Shown: positions 25,159-32,728 of the stretch, piece after piece
Numbering within the stretch: position 1 is the first letter of the stretch
Layout of the letters: the number at the start of each line of letters is the position of its first letter
Assembly: GCA_964487565.1 (NCBI GenBank)
Contig: CAZARN010000010.1
Span: 1 to 63,062, forward strand
Reading direction: 5' to 3'
DNA: 63,062 bases
Source of the DNA: Phil1 sp964487565
Lineage (GTDB): Bacteria; Bacillota; Clostridia; Christensenellales; CAG-138
The notes under the pieces: model-generated
Told to the model about the DNA's origin: nothing
Databases searched by the model: none
Seen by the model: only the letters and a program-made list of their open reading frames with translations
Program-made: the position numbers and the translations under genes

Positions 25159-25908
25159 TCAGTTTTCCATTATCGGGCCGCCGCGGCGCACGACCGGGGA
25201 ATCCCAGTATCTCAGCTCGCCGCCGTATCTTTCCGCGATGCGTATCGTGCGGGTGGTAAGCTCGTCTATGCCGGGCTTTTCAAGCGTCGAAAGGCGGACG
25301 ATCGTCATGCCGTAAGCAAGCTCATGCTCCGGCTCGTACACGGGGCCTGAAATGGCAAAGCCCGAAAGCCGCGCCTCCTCCGCAAAAAGCATCATTATGC
25401 TTTCCGTCGGAAAGAACAGCGAGAACGATACGCGGCGAAGGCTCACGATGCCGTCCCCGTTTTTGCGCATAAGCTCGATATGGTCGCGGTTGCGCTCGGT
25501 CTGTAGCTTGGCCGCGTCCGGATAGAGCAGCGAACGGTACGTCACCCATGAAGGTTCCTGCGCGGCGCCCGCGCGGCATATGAGCAGGAGCTTTTCCTTC
25601 TGCGCGATCGAAGCGAGGGTACGCTCGGCGCTCTTGTCGTGGGCATAGAAATAATACTGCCTCTGCGCGCCGGTCTCGATATAGCCCGCATACAGACAGG
25701 AGGTGTTTTTCAAAAACGTCTTTCTTATCGCCTCGGCGCGCGCGGTCTCAAGCGCATTGAGCGAGGTGGCGTCCTTGCGGCGGCTTTCACAGGAGATATA
25801 GGACAGATACGGCCACGCTTCGCTTTGCATGTCCGTAAGCGCCATATCCACCGCGAAGCGCGCCGTGTCGCCTTCTATCGGCCAATCGTATTCAAACCAC
25901 TGCGCCAT
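25159..25908 (-). CDS. DUF695 / RraB-like two-domain protein
   Basis: A 249-residue soluble protein. The first half (about 1-135, with YVSYISC-like strands and the FYAHDK segment) resembles DUF695. The second half (about 145-245) resembles RraB, including the closing pattern ERYGGELRYWDSPVV where RraB has its GGxYDGW motif. RraB inhibits RNase E in gammaproteobacteria; Firmicutes mostly lack RNase E, so the role here is unknown. It starts 4 bases after the short alaS gene, so it is in that operon. Domain calls are from memory of the families and are moderate. Confidence 0.65.
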   Translation of the reverse strand: MAQWFEYDWPIEGDTARFAVDMALTDMQSEAWPYLSYISCESRRKDATSLNALETARAEAIRKTFLKNTSCLYAGYIETGAQRQYYFYAHDKSAERTLASIAQKEKLLLICRAGAAQEPSWVTYRSLLYPDAAKLQTERNRDHIELMRKNGDGIVSLRRVSFSLFFPTESIMMLFAEEARLSGFAISGPVYEPEHELAYGMTIVRLSTLEKPGIDELTTRTIRIAERYGGELRYWDSPVVRRGGPIMEN

Positions 25909-25912
25909 ATGC

Positions 25913-27700
25913 TTATTCCAGCACGGCCTTTATGCGGCGCACACCCGCGCTTGAGGCCTCTTCTTTTTTGATCTTGAACGCGCCGAGCTCGCCCGTGTGC
26001 GAGGCATGAGGCCCGCCGCAGATCTCCTTGGAGAACGCGCCCATGGTATACACCTTGACGCGCTCGCCGTATTTGTCGCCGAAAAGGCCGATGGCGCCTT
26101 CGGCGCGCGCTTCGTCCACCGTCATCTCAACGCAGGTTATGGGCGCGTCGGCCTTGATGGCCTCGTTGACGAGGCGTTCGACCTCCTTGAGCTCCTCCGG
26201 GGTCACCTTGCGCTCGAAGCTGAAATCAAAGCGGAGGCGTTCCGCGGTGATGTTGCTGCCCTTCTGGGCGACGCCGTCGCCGAGAACATGCCTGAGCGCC
26301 GCCTGAAGAAGATGCGTCGCCGTATGCAGGCGCGCCGTGGCCTCGCCCGTGTCGGCAAGGCCGCCCTTGAAGCGCTGCTCTGCGCCCGCCTGGGACTTCT
26401 TCTGATGCTCCGCGAACGCTGCCTCGAAGCCCTCGCGATCCACCTTGAGGCCGCACTCCCCCGCCATCTCCTGCGTGAACTCGATGGGGAAGCCGTATGT
26501 ATCATAAAGATGGAAAGCGGTCACGCCGTCAATCATGCCGTCGGGGAAGTTGTTCTTGATGCGCTCGAACTCCTTCATGCCGTTTTTGAGCGTGCGCTGG
26601 AACCTTGCCTCCTCGCGCGAAAGCTCCTCGAGGATCTTCCCGCGGTTGTCGACAAGCTCCGGATACACGCGGCCGTAATGCCCGATCACGGCTTCCGCCA
26701 CAAGCTTCAGGCTGTCCTCGGGCATATTGAGCTGCATCGCGTAGCGGATGGCGCGGCGGATGAGCCTTCTCAGGATATAGCCCTGATCGATGTTGGACGG
26801 GGTCACGCCGCGGGGATCGCCCAGGATGAACGATGCGCAGCGGATGTGATCCGCGATTATCCGAAACGCCCTGACGGTCTCCTTCGAATCCTTGTAGCCC
26901 TGATGCGAAAGCTCCTCTATCTTTTTGATTATGCCGGTGAAGGCGTCCGTGTCGAACACGCTCTCCGCCCCCTGAAGGGTGGCGACGGTGCGGTCGAGCC
27001 CCATGCCGGTATCAACGTTCTTCTGTTTGAGCGGCTCGAATCTGCCCTCGCCCAGCTTGTTGTACTCCATGAAAACGTTGTTCCATATTTCAAGATACTT
27101 GCCGCAGTCGCACGAAGGATTGCACCCTTCGCAGCAGGCGGGCTTTCCGGTGTCATAGAATATCTCGGTATCCGGGCCGCAGGGGCCGGTCATGCCGGCG
27201 GGGCCCCACCAGTTATGCTTTTTGCCAAGGAAGAATATGTGCGATGGATCCACGCCCATTTCCACCCAGCGATCGTATGCAACCATGTCGCGCGGCGCGT
27301 TGGCGTCGCCCTCGAACACGGTGAAATAAAGCCTGTCCTTGGGTATGCCGAGCCATTTTTCATCCGTGAGGAATTCATAGCTCCAGGCGATCGATTCCTT
27401 TTTGAAATAGTCGCCGAGCGACCAGTTGCCGAGCATCTCGAAGAAGGTGCAGTGCGAGGTGTCGCCCACCTCGTCTATATCGCCGGTGCGCACGCATTTC
27501 TGCACGTCCGTAAGGCGCGTGCCGGCGGGATGCTTCTCGCCCATGAGATACGGCACAAGCGGGTGCATGCCGGCCGTTGTGAAAAGCACGGTGGGATCGT
27601 TTTCGGGTATTACGGAAGCCGATGGTATCACGGCATGGCCGCGCTCGGCAAAAAATCTGAGGTACAGCTCGCGAAGAGCATCGGAAGTAAGGTTGCGCAT
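25913..27700 (-). CDS. alaS: Alanyl-tRNA synthetase, short form without C-Ala domain
   Basis: Charges tRNA-Ala. 595 residues against roughly 870 for the usual bacterial enzyme. The class II catalytic core is complete (FTTAGMHPLVPYL, FFEMLGNWSLGDYF, and NVDTGMGLDRTVATLQG). An extra cysteine group CCEGCNPSCDCG is inserted near residue 190. The editing domain retains its metal residues HTATH (about 461) and CGGPHASHTG (about 562). The protein stops right after editing, so the DHHA1/C-Ala domain is missing; no frameshift is visible. The start has AAGGAG. A second full AlaRS may exist elsewhere. Confidence 0.85.
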   Translation of the reverse strand: MRNLTSDALRELYLRFFAERGHAVIPSASVIPENDPTVLFTTAGMHPLVPYLMGEKHPAGTRLTDVQKCVRTGDIDEVGDTSHCTFFEMLGNWSLGDYFKKESIAWSYEFLTDEKWLGIPKDRLYFTVFEGDANAPRDMVAYDRWVEMGVDPSHIFFLGKKHNWWGPAGMTGPCGPDTEIFYDTGKPACCEGCNPSCDCGKYLEIWNNVFMEYNKLGEGRFEPLKQKNVDTGMGLDRTVATLQGAESVFDTDAFTGIIKKIEELSHQGYKDSKETVRAFRIIADHIRCASFILGDPRGVTPSNIDQGYILRRLIRRAIRYAMQLNMPEDSLKLVAEAVIGHYGRVYPELVDNRGKILEELSREEARFQRTLKNGMKEFERIKNNFPDGMIDGVTAFHLYDTYGFPIEFTQEMAGECGLKVDREGFEAAFAEHQKKSQAGAEQRFKGGLADTGEATARLHTATHLLQAALRHVLGDGVAQKGSNITAERLRFDFSFERKVTPEELKEVERLVNEAIKADAPITCVEMTVDEARAEGAIGLFGDKYGERVKVYTMGAFSKEICGGPHASHTGELGAFKIKKEEASSAGVRRIKAVLE

Positions 27701-27744
27701 AGGCTTATTCTCCTTGATTGTTTACACTTTGTTTGTAACGATTC

Positions 27745-27797
27745 AGTATATCCCAAATCAAGCCGCCTTGTCAACGCGGCCCGCGCTGGGGTATAAT
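27745..27797. promoter_or_regulatory. Divergent promoters with overlapping -35 elements
   Basis: The heptamer TTGTCAA (27768-27774) reads TTGTCA on plus and TTGACA on minus. Plus: 18 bases then TATAAT 27792-27797, only 7 bases from ATG 27805. Minus: 18 bases then TATACT (27745-27750) for alaS. Both promoters are near consensus and cannot be bound at the same time. Confidence 0.8.
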
Positions 27798-27804
27798 CTA
27801 TCAC

Positions 27805-28737
27805 ATGAAGGTTCGGCGCATGAGGGGCGTGACGCGCCCCGCTGAAAAGAAGAAGCACGGCAAACGGCTGTTCACGCTGCGCGGCGAAAAGGGCAAGCGC
27901 CCGCGCCGCGTGCTTGTCGTCGTCGCCGTCGTTGCGCTGCTTATTGTCATGACACGGCTTTTGCGCGCGGAACCGATGGCGCTCTCCTCCGCCGAGATCG
28001 CGACAATTTGGGATAACGGCGTGCTTCGCGTCGGCATAAGAAGCGACGTGCCCGGCATGGGCGAGGACGGCGCCGGGCTTGAAGCGGAGCTTGCCGCGCT
28101 GCTTGCCGAAAGGATAATGGGCGCGGACGCCGACCGGTCGGGCGGTACGGCCGTGGAGCTTGTGGATGTGACCTCGATGAACGTCGCCATCAAGCTTACC
28201 GACGGTGATATAGACGCCGCGATATGCCTTATGCCAAAGGATGCGTTTTCCGGCTATTCCTACTCTTCGTCATATTACACGGATCCGATCTATTTTATCG
28301 CCAAAGAAGGCGGCGAGGACGTTAAGATTACGAAAACGACCGTCATCGGCTACATCCAGTCCGCAAGCAGCACGAGCCTTTATGTGCCGACCGGCTGCAT
28401 GTACAACGCTCTTTCATCCTATATCGAGGCGCGCAAGGATGACGGCTTCACAATGAGCGGCAACACGGCGAAATTCGCCTCATACGACGAGCTTTTCCGC
28501 GCGCTTGATTCGGGCCGGGCGGACGTTATCGTTCTCACCGGCATAATGGCCGCAAAATATGAGGATCAATACAGCTTTTCCGTTTGCGGCGAACAGCTGG
28601 GCACCGTCGATTACGCGGTGGCCTGTCTTTCGGACAATTCCGCCGTGGCCGCGGTTGCGGACATGATGCTTTCCGAAATGCGCGCAGACGGCACGCTTGA
28701 CGCGCTAAAACAAAAATACGGCCTTCCCACAAACTGA
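27805..28737 (+). CDS. Extracellular solute-binding protein, family 3-like, membrane-anchored
   Basis: A 310-residue protein with a long basic N-terminus (KKKHGKR, KGKRPRR), one membrane anchor (about 37-53, VLVVVAVVALLIVM) and a periplasmic-binding-like domain. That domain has VLRVGIRSDVPGMG, the conserved LTDGDIDAAICLM region and SGYSYSSSYYTDPIYFIA, typical of amino-acid-binding SBP family 3. No lipobox is visible, and no permease or ATPase is adjacent, so it may be a sensor rather than a transport component. ATG 27805 would be leaderless; ATG 27820 is an alternative with GAAGG 8 bases upstream. Confidence 0.78.
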   Translation: MKVRRMRGVTRPAEKKKHGKRLFTLRGEKGKRPRRVLVVVAVVALLIVMTRLLRAEPMALSSAEIATIWDNGVLRVGIRSDVPGMGEDGAGLEAELAALLAERIMGADADRSGGTAVELVDVTSMNVAIKLTDGDIDAAICLMPKDAFSGYSYSSSYYTDPIYFIAKEGGEDVKITKTTVIGYIQSASSTSLYVPTGCMYNALSSYIEARKDDGFTMSGNTAKFASYDELFRALDSGRADVIVLTGIMAAKYEDQYSFSVCGEQLGTVDYAVACLSDNSAVAAVADMMLSEMRADGTLDALKQKYGLPTN

Positions 28738-28785
28738 AGTTTAGCTTTTTTACCCCTCCAAAAGTGCAAAATGATACTTTTTAGT

Positions 28786-28823
28786 CCCGAAACAGGTACT
28801 TAAAGCCCGTTTCGGGCTTTTTT
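28786..28823 (+). terminator. Terminator with a mutually exclusive alternative stem
   Basis: AAAGCCCG (28802-28809) pairs with CGGGCTTT (28813-28820), followed by T to 28823, a good terminator for the solute-binding-protein gene. But GTTTCGGG (28809-28816) can instead pair with CCCGAAAC (28786-28793), which would break the terminator stem. Two exclusive folds resemble an attenuator leading into the phage-like cassette; the switch itself is inference. Confidence 0.6.
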
Positions 28824-28832
28824 GCTGTTGCG

Positions 28833-28885
28833 CAAATCCAAACGGTGATATAAAATGCTCTCAAATCCAAACAGACGTTCTGTTT
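28833..28885 (+). repeat. Direct and inverted repeats before the phage-like cassette
   Basis: CAAATCCAAAC occurs at 28833-28843 and 28862-28872, 29 bp apart. AAACAGA-CGT-TCTGTTT (28869-28885) is a perfect inverted repeat overlapping the second copy. A possible TATAAA -10 (28849-28854) lies between the copies. This looks like an operator region for the next gene's product or a host repressor. Confidence 0.5.
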
Positions 28886-28907
28886 TTGAGTGGGAGGAAA
28901 CAAAAAA

Positions 28908-29432
28908 ATGAAGATGCAGGATCAAAGCATCGAGAACATGATGGTGCTGCCGCGACCGGCGATGAAGCGGCAAACGCAGCGCGTTTCACACGAAGACGCG
29001 CAGCGCGCGGCATATACCGCGGCGGAAAAACGCCTCAGCGAGCTTTCGCTCGTGCGGGCAAGACTTGAAGATGAAAATGAGGAGCTTGCCGAGCTTGAGA
29101 ACCTTGGCGTGGAAGCGCTCAGGCACTGCTCCGCGTCGCTCGTGAGCATTCTGCGCCCCGGAATGCGCGTCGAGCCGGAGGAGGTGCACGCGATGCAGAT
29201 GGCGCGACTGCGCAGCCGCATAAACGCGGACGAGCGCGAGGTGACAAAGATGACGAACGCAATGGAATGTCTCAAAACGGACCCGCTTTTCCAGCTTCTG
29301 GAGCTTCGCTATACGCGGGGCATGAACGATACCGATATCGCGGACAAGCTGCTGTGCGACCGTTCAACGGTGCTGCGTCACAGGAAAGCGCTCATCACGA
29401 AGCTTGCCGCGCGGCTTTACGGCAGCATTTGA
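28908..29432 (+). CDS. Phage-type transcription regulator (ArpU/RinA-like)
   Basis: A 174-residue protein with a long central coiled-coil region (about 45-120, many Glu/Leu/Arg) and a C-terminal sigma-70 region 4-like helix-turn-helix (LLELRYTRGMNDTDIADKLLCDRSTVLRHRKALITKL, written here in part as its two helices DTDIADKLL and STVLRHRKAL). This layout is shared by late-gene activators beside terminase genes in Firmicutes phages. Start 28908 has GGGAGGAAA upstream. It is followed 17 bases later by the terminase gene, the usual phage order. Confidence 0.72.
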   Translation: MKMQDQSIENMMVLPRPAMKRQTQRVSHEDAQRAAYTAAEKRLSELSLVRARLEDENEELAELENLGVEALRHCSASLVSILRPGMRVEPEEVHAMQMARLRSRINADEREVTKMTNAMECLKTDPLFQLLELRYTRGMNDTDIADKLLCDRSTVLRHRKALITKLAARLYGSI

Positions 29433-29449
29433 AAGGGGGTCTCGACGCG

Positions 29450-30793
29450 ATGATACTCGTCCTTCGCGGCACGCCCAATCCGCGTCAGGCGGAGTTTTTT
29501 GCATCCGTTGCCCGCCACACGGCCTACGGCGGCGCGCGCGGCGGCGGCAAAAGCTGGGCCATGCGCAGGAAGCTCGTGCTGCTTTCCCTCGCGACGCCCG
29601 GCCTCAACAGCCTGCTTTTGAGGCGGACCCTGCCGGAGCTTCGCGAGAACCACGTCGTCCCGCTTTTGAGGGAACTTTCCGGCGCGGTCAGATACAACGC
29701 TTCGGAACGCACGTTTCTCTTCCCTAACGGCTCCCGCATACGCCTCGGCTATTGCGACGCGCAAAACGACGTTTATCAGTATCAGGGTCAGGAGTACGAC
29801 GTGATAGGCATGGAGGAGGCCACGCATTTCACAGAGGAGCAGATGCGCTTTCTCACCACCTGCAACCGCACTGTGAAAACCGGTTTCCGCGCGCGCATGT
29901 ATTACACCTGCAACCCCGGCAACGTCGGTCACGGATGGGTCAAGCGCCTTTTCATCGACAGGCGGTATAACCCCGGGGAACGCGCCGAGGATTACCGCTT
30001 CATACCCGCGCGCGTGTGGGATAACGAGGTGCTGCTCGCGGCCGACCCTGATTATGTAAAAACGCTTGAAAGCCTGCCCGAGGAGCTTCGCAGGGCGTAT
30101 CTCGACGGCGACTGGGATGTGCATGCCGGGCAGTATTTCAGGGAGTTTTCGCGCGACAGGCACGTTGCGCCCCCGTTTGAGATCCCCGCCTGGTGGAAGC
30201 GCTTCCGCTCCATGGACTGGGGCTACAACGACCCCTGCTGCGTGCTGTGGCACGCCGTGGACGGCGACGGAAGGGTCTATACATACAGGGAGCTGTATGT
30301 GCGCGCCATGCGAGCGGATGAGGTCGCTGCGAAGATACTTGAGCTTTCCGGCAAAGAGCGCATTTCATACACCGTGGCAAGCCCCGACATGTGGCAGAAA
30401 CGCGGCGCGACGCTCAAGGGTCTCGGCGGTTTTGAGGGTGAAAGCATCGCGGAGCTGTTCCTTAAAGCGGGCGTGGCCGTGACCCCGGCGGACAATGCCC
30501 GCGTCGCCGGCTGGCAAAGGGTGAGAAGCTTCCTTGCGGCATCCGGGGACGGTCTCCCCCTCTGGCGCGTTTTCCCGCAGTGCACGGAGCTTATCCGCAC
30601 GCTGCCCGGGCTGGTTTTTTCCGAGCACGACAGGGAGGACGCGGCCGACGGGGAGGATCACGCGCCCGAGGCGCTGCGCTACGCGCTCATGTCAAGACCC
30701 GGCAGGACGGGCACGGCGACTGAGAAAATCTGTGAAAGGCGATACGACCCGTTTGAGGAAACAAAGCCCCCCGCGGGCTTCATGGACAGATGA
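29450..30793 (+). CDS. terL: Phage terminase large subunit
   Basis: DNA-packaging motor of 447 residues. The ATPase domain has Walker A YGGARGGGKS (about 24-34), an adenine/arginine region LLRRTLPEL and Walker B DVIGMEEATHF (about 117). The nuclease domain keeps its acidic residues (SMDWGYNDP, VASPDMW and the late EDHAPEALRYALM), so both activities look intact. Start 29450 has AAAGGGGG 11 bases upstream. No small terminase subunit gene is obvious; the preceding gene may fill that place or be a regulator. Confidence 0.93.
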   Translation: MILVLRGTPNPRQAEFFASVARHTAYGGARGGGKSWAMRRKLVLLSLATPGLNSLLLRRTLPELRENHVVPLLRELSGAVRYNASERTFLFPNGSRIRLGYCDAQNDVYQYQGQEYDVIGMEEATHFTEEQMRFLTTCNRTVKTGFRARMYYTCNPGNVGHGWVKRLFIDRRYNPGERAEDYRFIPARVWDNEVLLAADPDYVKTLESLPEELRRAYLDGDWDVHAGQYFREFSRDRHVAPPFEIPAWWKRFRSMDWGYNDPCCVLWHAVDGDGRVYTYRELYVRAMRADEVAAKILELSGKERISYTVASPDMWQKRGATLKGLGGFEGESIAELFLKAGVAVTPADNARVAGWQRVRSFLAASGDGLPLWRVFPQCTELIRTLPGLVFSEHDREDAADGEDHAPEALRYALMSRPGRTGTATEKICERRYDPFEETKPPAGFMDR

Positions 30794-30811
30794 AAAAAGG
30801 AGGAAACAAAC

Positions 30812-32377
30812 ATGAAAAAAGCAAGTGAAACGAAGGCGGACAGGCTGTATACGCTCTTTGGCGAATACAGGGACGCTTATGCCGCCGAATGGGAGCGGCT
30901 CGACAGGTGCGAGAGGATATACTGCGGCGGCCACTGGGACGAAGTGCCGCTGAAGGACGCGAACGAGCCGCGTCCCGTAACGCCCGTCATACAGTCCACG
31001 GTGGAAAGCATACGCGCGGATCTCATGGATCAGCTGCCCGAAGCCGTGATAAGCGCGGATTCGCCCGAAAACGAAAAAACGGCGGAGGCGCTGACGGCGC
31101 TCGTCGCGGAAAACCACCGTATCGGCAGGTTTGAGCGCGAATACGGCGAGCTTATCCACGATCTTCTCGTCGGCGGCTACATGGTGATGGAAACGGGTTA
31201 TGACGAAAGCGAGAACAACGGCCTCGGCGCGGCGTTCATCAGGCGGGCGGACGCGCACAACGTGCTCTTCGACCCCCTCGCCGCAGACATCCAGGATTCG
31301 CGCGCGATATTCAAGATCGCGCCCTATCCAGCGCAGTGGTTCGCCGCGCATTACCCGGCGCGCTTTGAAAGCATGGGCGCAGAGCCCGTCACGGTGACCC
31401 CGCGCAAGGACGCATTTCTGTCGCGCGGACTCGGCGACGAGATGCTGCTCATCGAGTGCTGGGAGCGCGAATTTGACGCTGAAACATCAACCTACAGCGT
31501 GCATATGACGAAGCTCGCCGGCGGTATGATCCTCGAGGACAGCCGCGATGTGAAACCACAGGGCTATTTTGCGCACGGCAGGTATCCCTTTGTGGTCACG
31601 CCGATGTTCCCGCGGCGCGGCACGGCGCTCGGCTTCGGCCTTGTCGACATGTTCGAAACGCAGCAGCTTTACGCCGACAAGCTGGATCAGATCGTTTTGA
31701 AAAACGCCTTCATGGCTTCCCACAACAAGCTTCTTGTCACGGGCGCTTCCGGCTTCGACGCGGACGACCTTCGCGACTGGTCGAGGGACGTTCACGAGGG
31801 GGACAGCCTCGCCGGCGTAACATGGTTCCAGACTCCCCCGCTGCCCGCTTATGTTGCGGGCTTCGCCAAAGTGCTGCGCGACGGGGTAAAGGAGGAATCC
31901 GGCGCGAACGATTTTTCGCGCGGATCGGCATACGGCGGCGTGACCGCGGCCTCCGCCATCGCCGCGCTTCAGGAAGCGTCCTCAAAGCGTTCCCGCGTGG
32001 CCGCGCGCATAGTGCACGGCGCGTTCGAGGAGGCCGTGCGGCAGGAGATCGAGGTGGAACGGGAATTTTCCACCCTGCCGCGCAAGGTTTCCCTGCCCTC
32101 CGGCGAGAACACGGATTTCACCTCGGACGCGCTCTATCGCGTGAGCGCGCTCGATAACCGTCTGCCGCTTGAATTCGCGGTGAGCGTGCGCGCGCAGCGT
32201 GAAAACCGTTTCAGCGTCGCCGCCCACAACGAGACCGTGATCAACATGGTGCGCCTGGGCATGCTTACGCCCGCGGTCGGGCTCCGGCTGATGACGTTTG
32301 ACGGCAAGCAGCAGGCGCTCGATCTGATGCAGGCCCAAAAAAGCGCCGCGGAAGGTCAGGCGAATGACGAAGCTTGA
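30812..32377 (+). CDS. Phage portal protein
   Basis: A 521-residue protein of the podovirus-like portal group. It starts with a helical region (LYTLFGEYRDAYAAEWERLDRCERIY) and contains the wing/stem features VTPVIQSTVESIRADLMDQLP, HNVLFDPLAADIQDSRAIF and GLVDMFETQQLYADKLDQIV, with a Glu/Gln-rich C-terminus. Portals form the dodecameric ring onto which terminase docks. GGAGGAAA provides the ribosome site. No head-maturation protease, scaffold or capsid gene follows; only a 72-residue ORF overlaps the end by 14 bases. Confidence 0.88.
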   Translation: MKKASETKADRLYTLFGEYRDAYAAEWERLDRCERIYCGGHWDEVPLKDANEPRPVTPVIQSTVESIRADLMDQLPEAVISADSPENEKTAEALTALVAENHRIGRFEREYGELIHDLLVGGYMVMETGYDESENNGLGAAFIRRADAHNVLFDPLAADIQDSRAIFKIAPYPAQWFAAHYPARFESMGAEPVTVTPRKDAFLSRGLGDEMLLIECWEREFDAETSTYSVHMTKLAGGMILEDSRDVKPQGYFAHGRYPFVVTPMFPRRGTALGFGLVDMFETQQLYADKLDQIVLKNAFMASHNKLLVTGASGFDADDLRDWSRDVHEGDSLAGVTWFQTPPLPAYVAGFAKVLRDGVKEESGANDFSRGSAYGGVTAASAIAALQEASSKRSRVAARIVHGAFEEAVRQEIEVEREFSTLPRKVSLPSGENTDFTSDALYRVSALDNRLPLEFAVSVRAQRENRFSVAAHNETVINMVRLGMLTPAVGLRLMTFDGKQQALDLMQAQKSAAEGQANDEA

Positions 32378-32582
32378 CATCGCGATAAAAAAGGCCGCCC
32401 TTTCCGGCATGGAAACGCTCCTCTACATCTGCGAGCACGCCGAAAAGGACGCCGACCGCATCGCGGCGGCGCGCGCTCTCGTCGAATACGGCATGAAGCG
32501 CGCTGAGGCCGCAAAGGGCGACACGGCCGGCGAAGCCCTGCGCGTGGTGCTTGAAAACGTGCCGGGCGAATATGTGGTGTGA
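32364..32582 (+). CDS. Small helical protein ending the phage-like cassette
   Basis: A 72-residue ORF overlapping the portal stop by 14 bases, with GGAAGGTCAGG just upstream of ATG. Predicted fully helical (AALSGMETLLYICEHAEKDADRIAAARALVEYGMKRAEAA). I do not recognise the family. Translational overlap with the portal argues that it is a real gene. It may be a head-assembly accessory or a decoy product; nothing in the sequence decides. Confidence 0.65.
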   Translation: MTKLDIAIKKAALSGMETLLYICEHAEKDADRIAAARALVEYGMKRAEAAKGDTAGEALRVVLENVPGEYVV

Positions 32583-32668
32583 CGGACGCCGGGTAAACGT
32601 AAAGTTAATATAGGATATATTATGCCCCTGCGCGTTGAATGCGGCATGATTAAGCAGTAAAATACAAA

Positions 32669-32683
32669 TGTAAGCGTTTAACA
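32669..32683 (+). promoter_or_regulatory. cre-like imperfect palindrome upstream of the aminotransferase gene
   Basis: TGTAAGCGTTTAACA resembles a CcpA/LacI-family operator but is one base longer than the standard cre spacing. It lies 46 bases before the aminotransferase start codon. Weak call. Confidence 0.2.
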
Positions 32684-32728
32684 AACAGTATTCACATAAT
32701 CGTCCATTCAGAACGGAGGTTATCCAAC

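Noticed and set aside
27701..27804. T-box riboswitch expected upstream of alaS
   Set aside because: Only about 100 bases separate alaS from the divergent gene, and the promoter sits within them; there is no room for, or sign of, a T-box stem or terminator.
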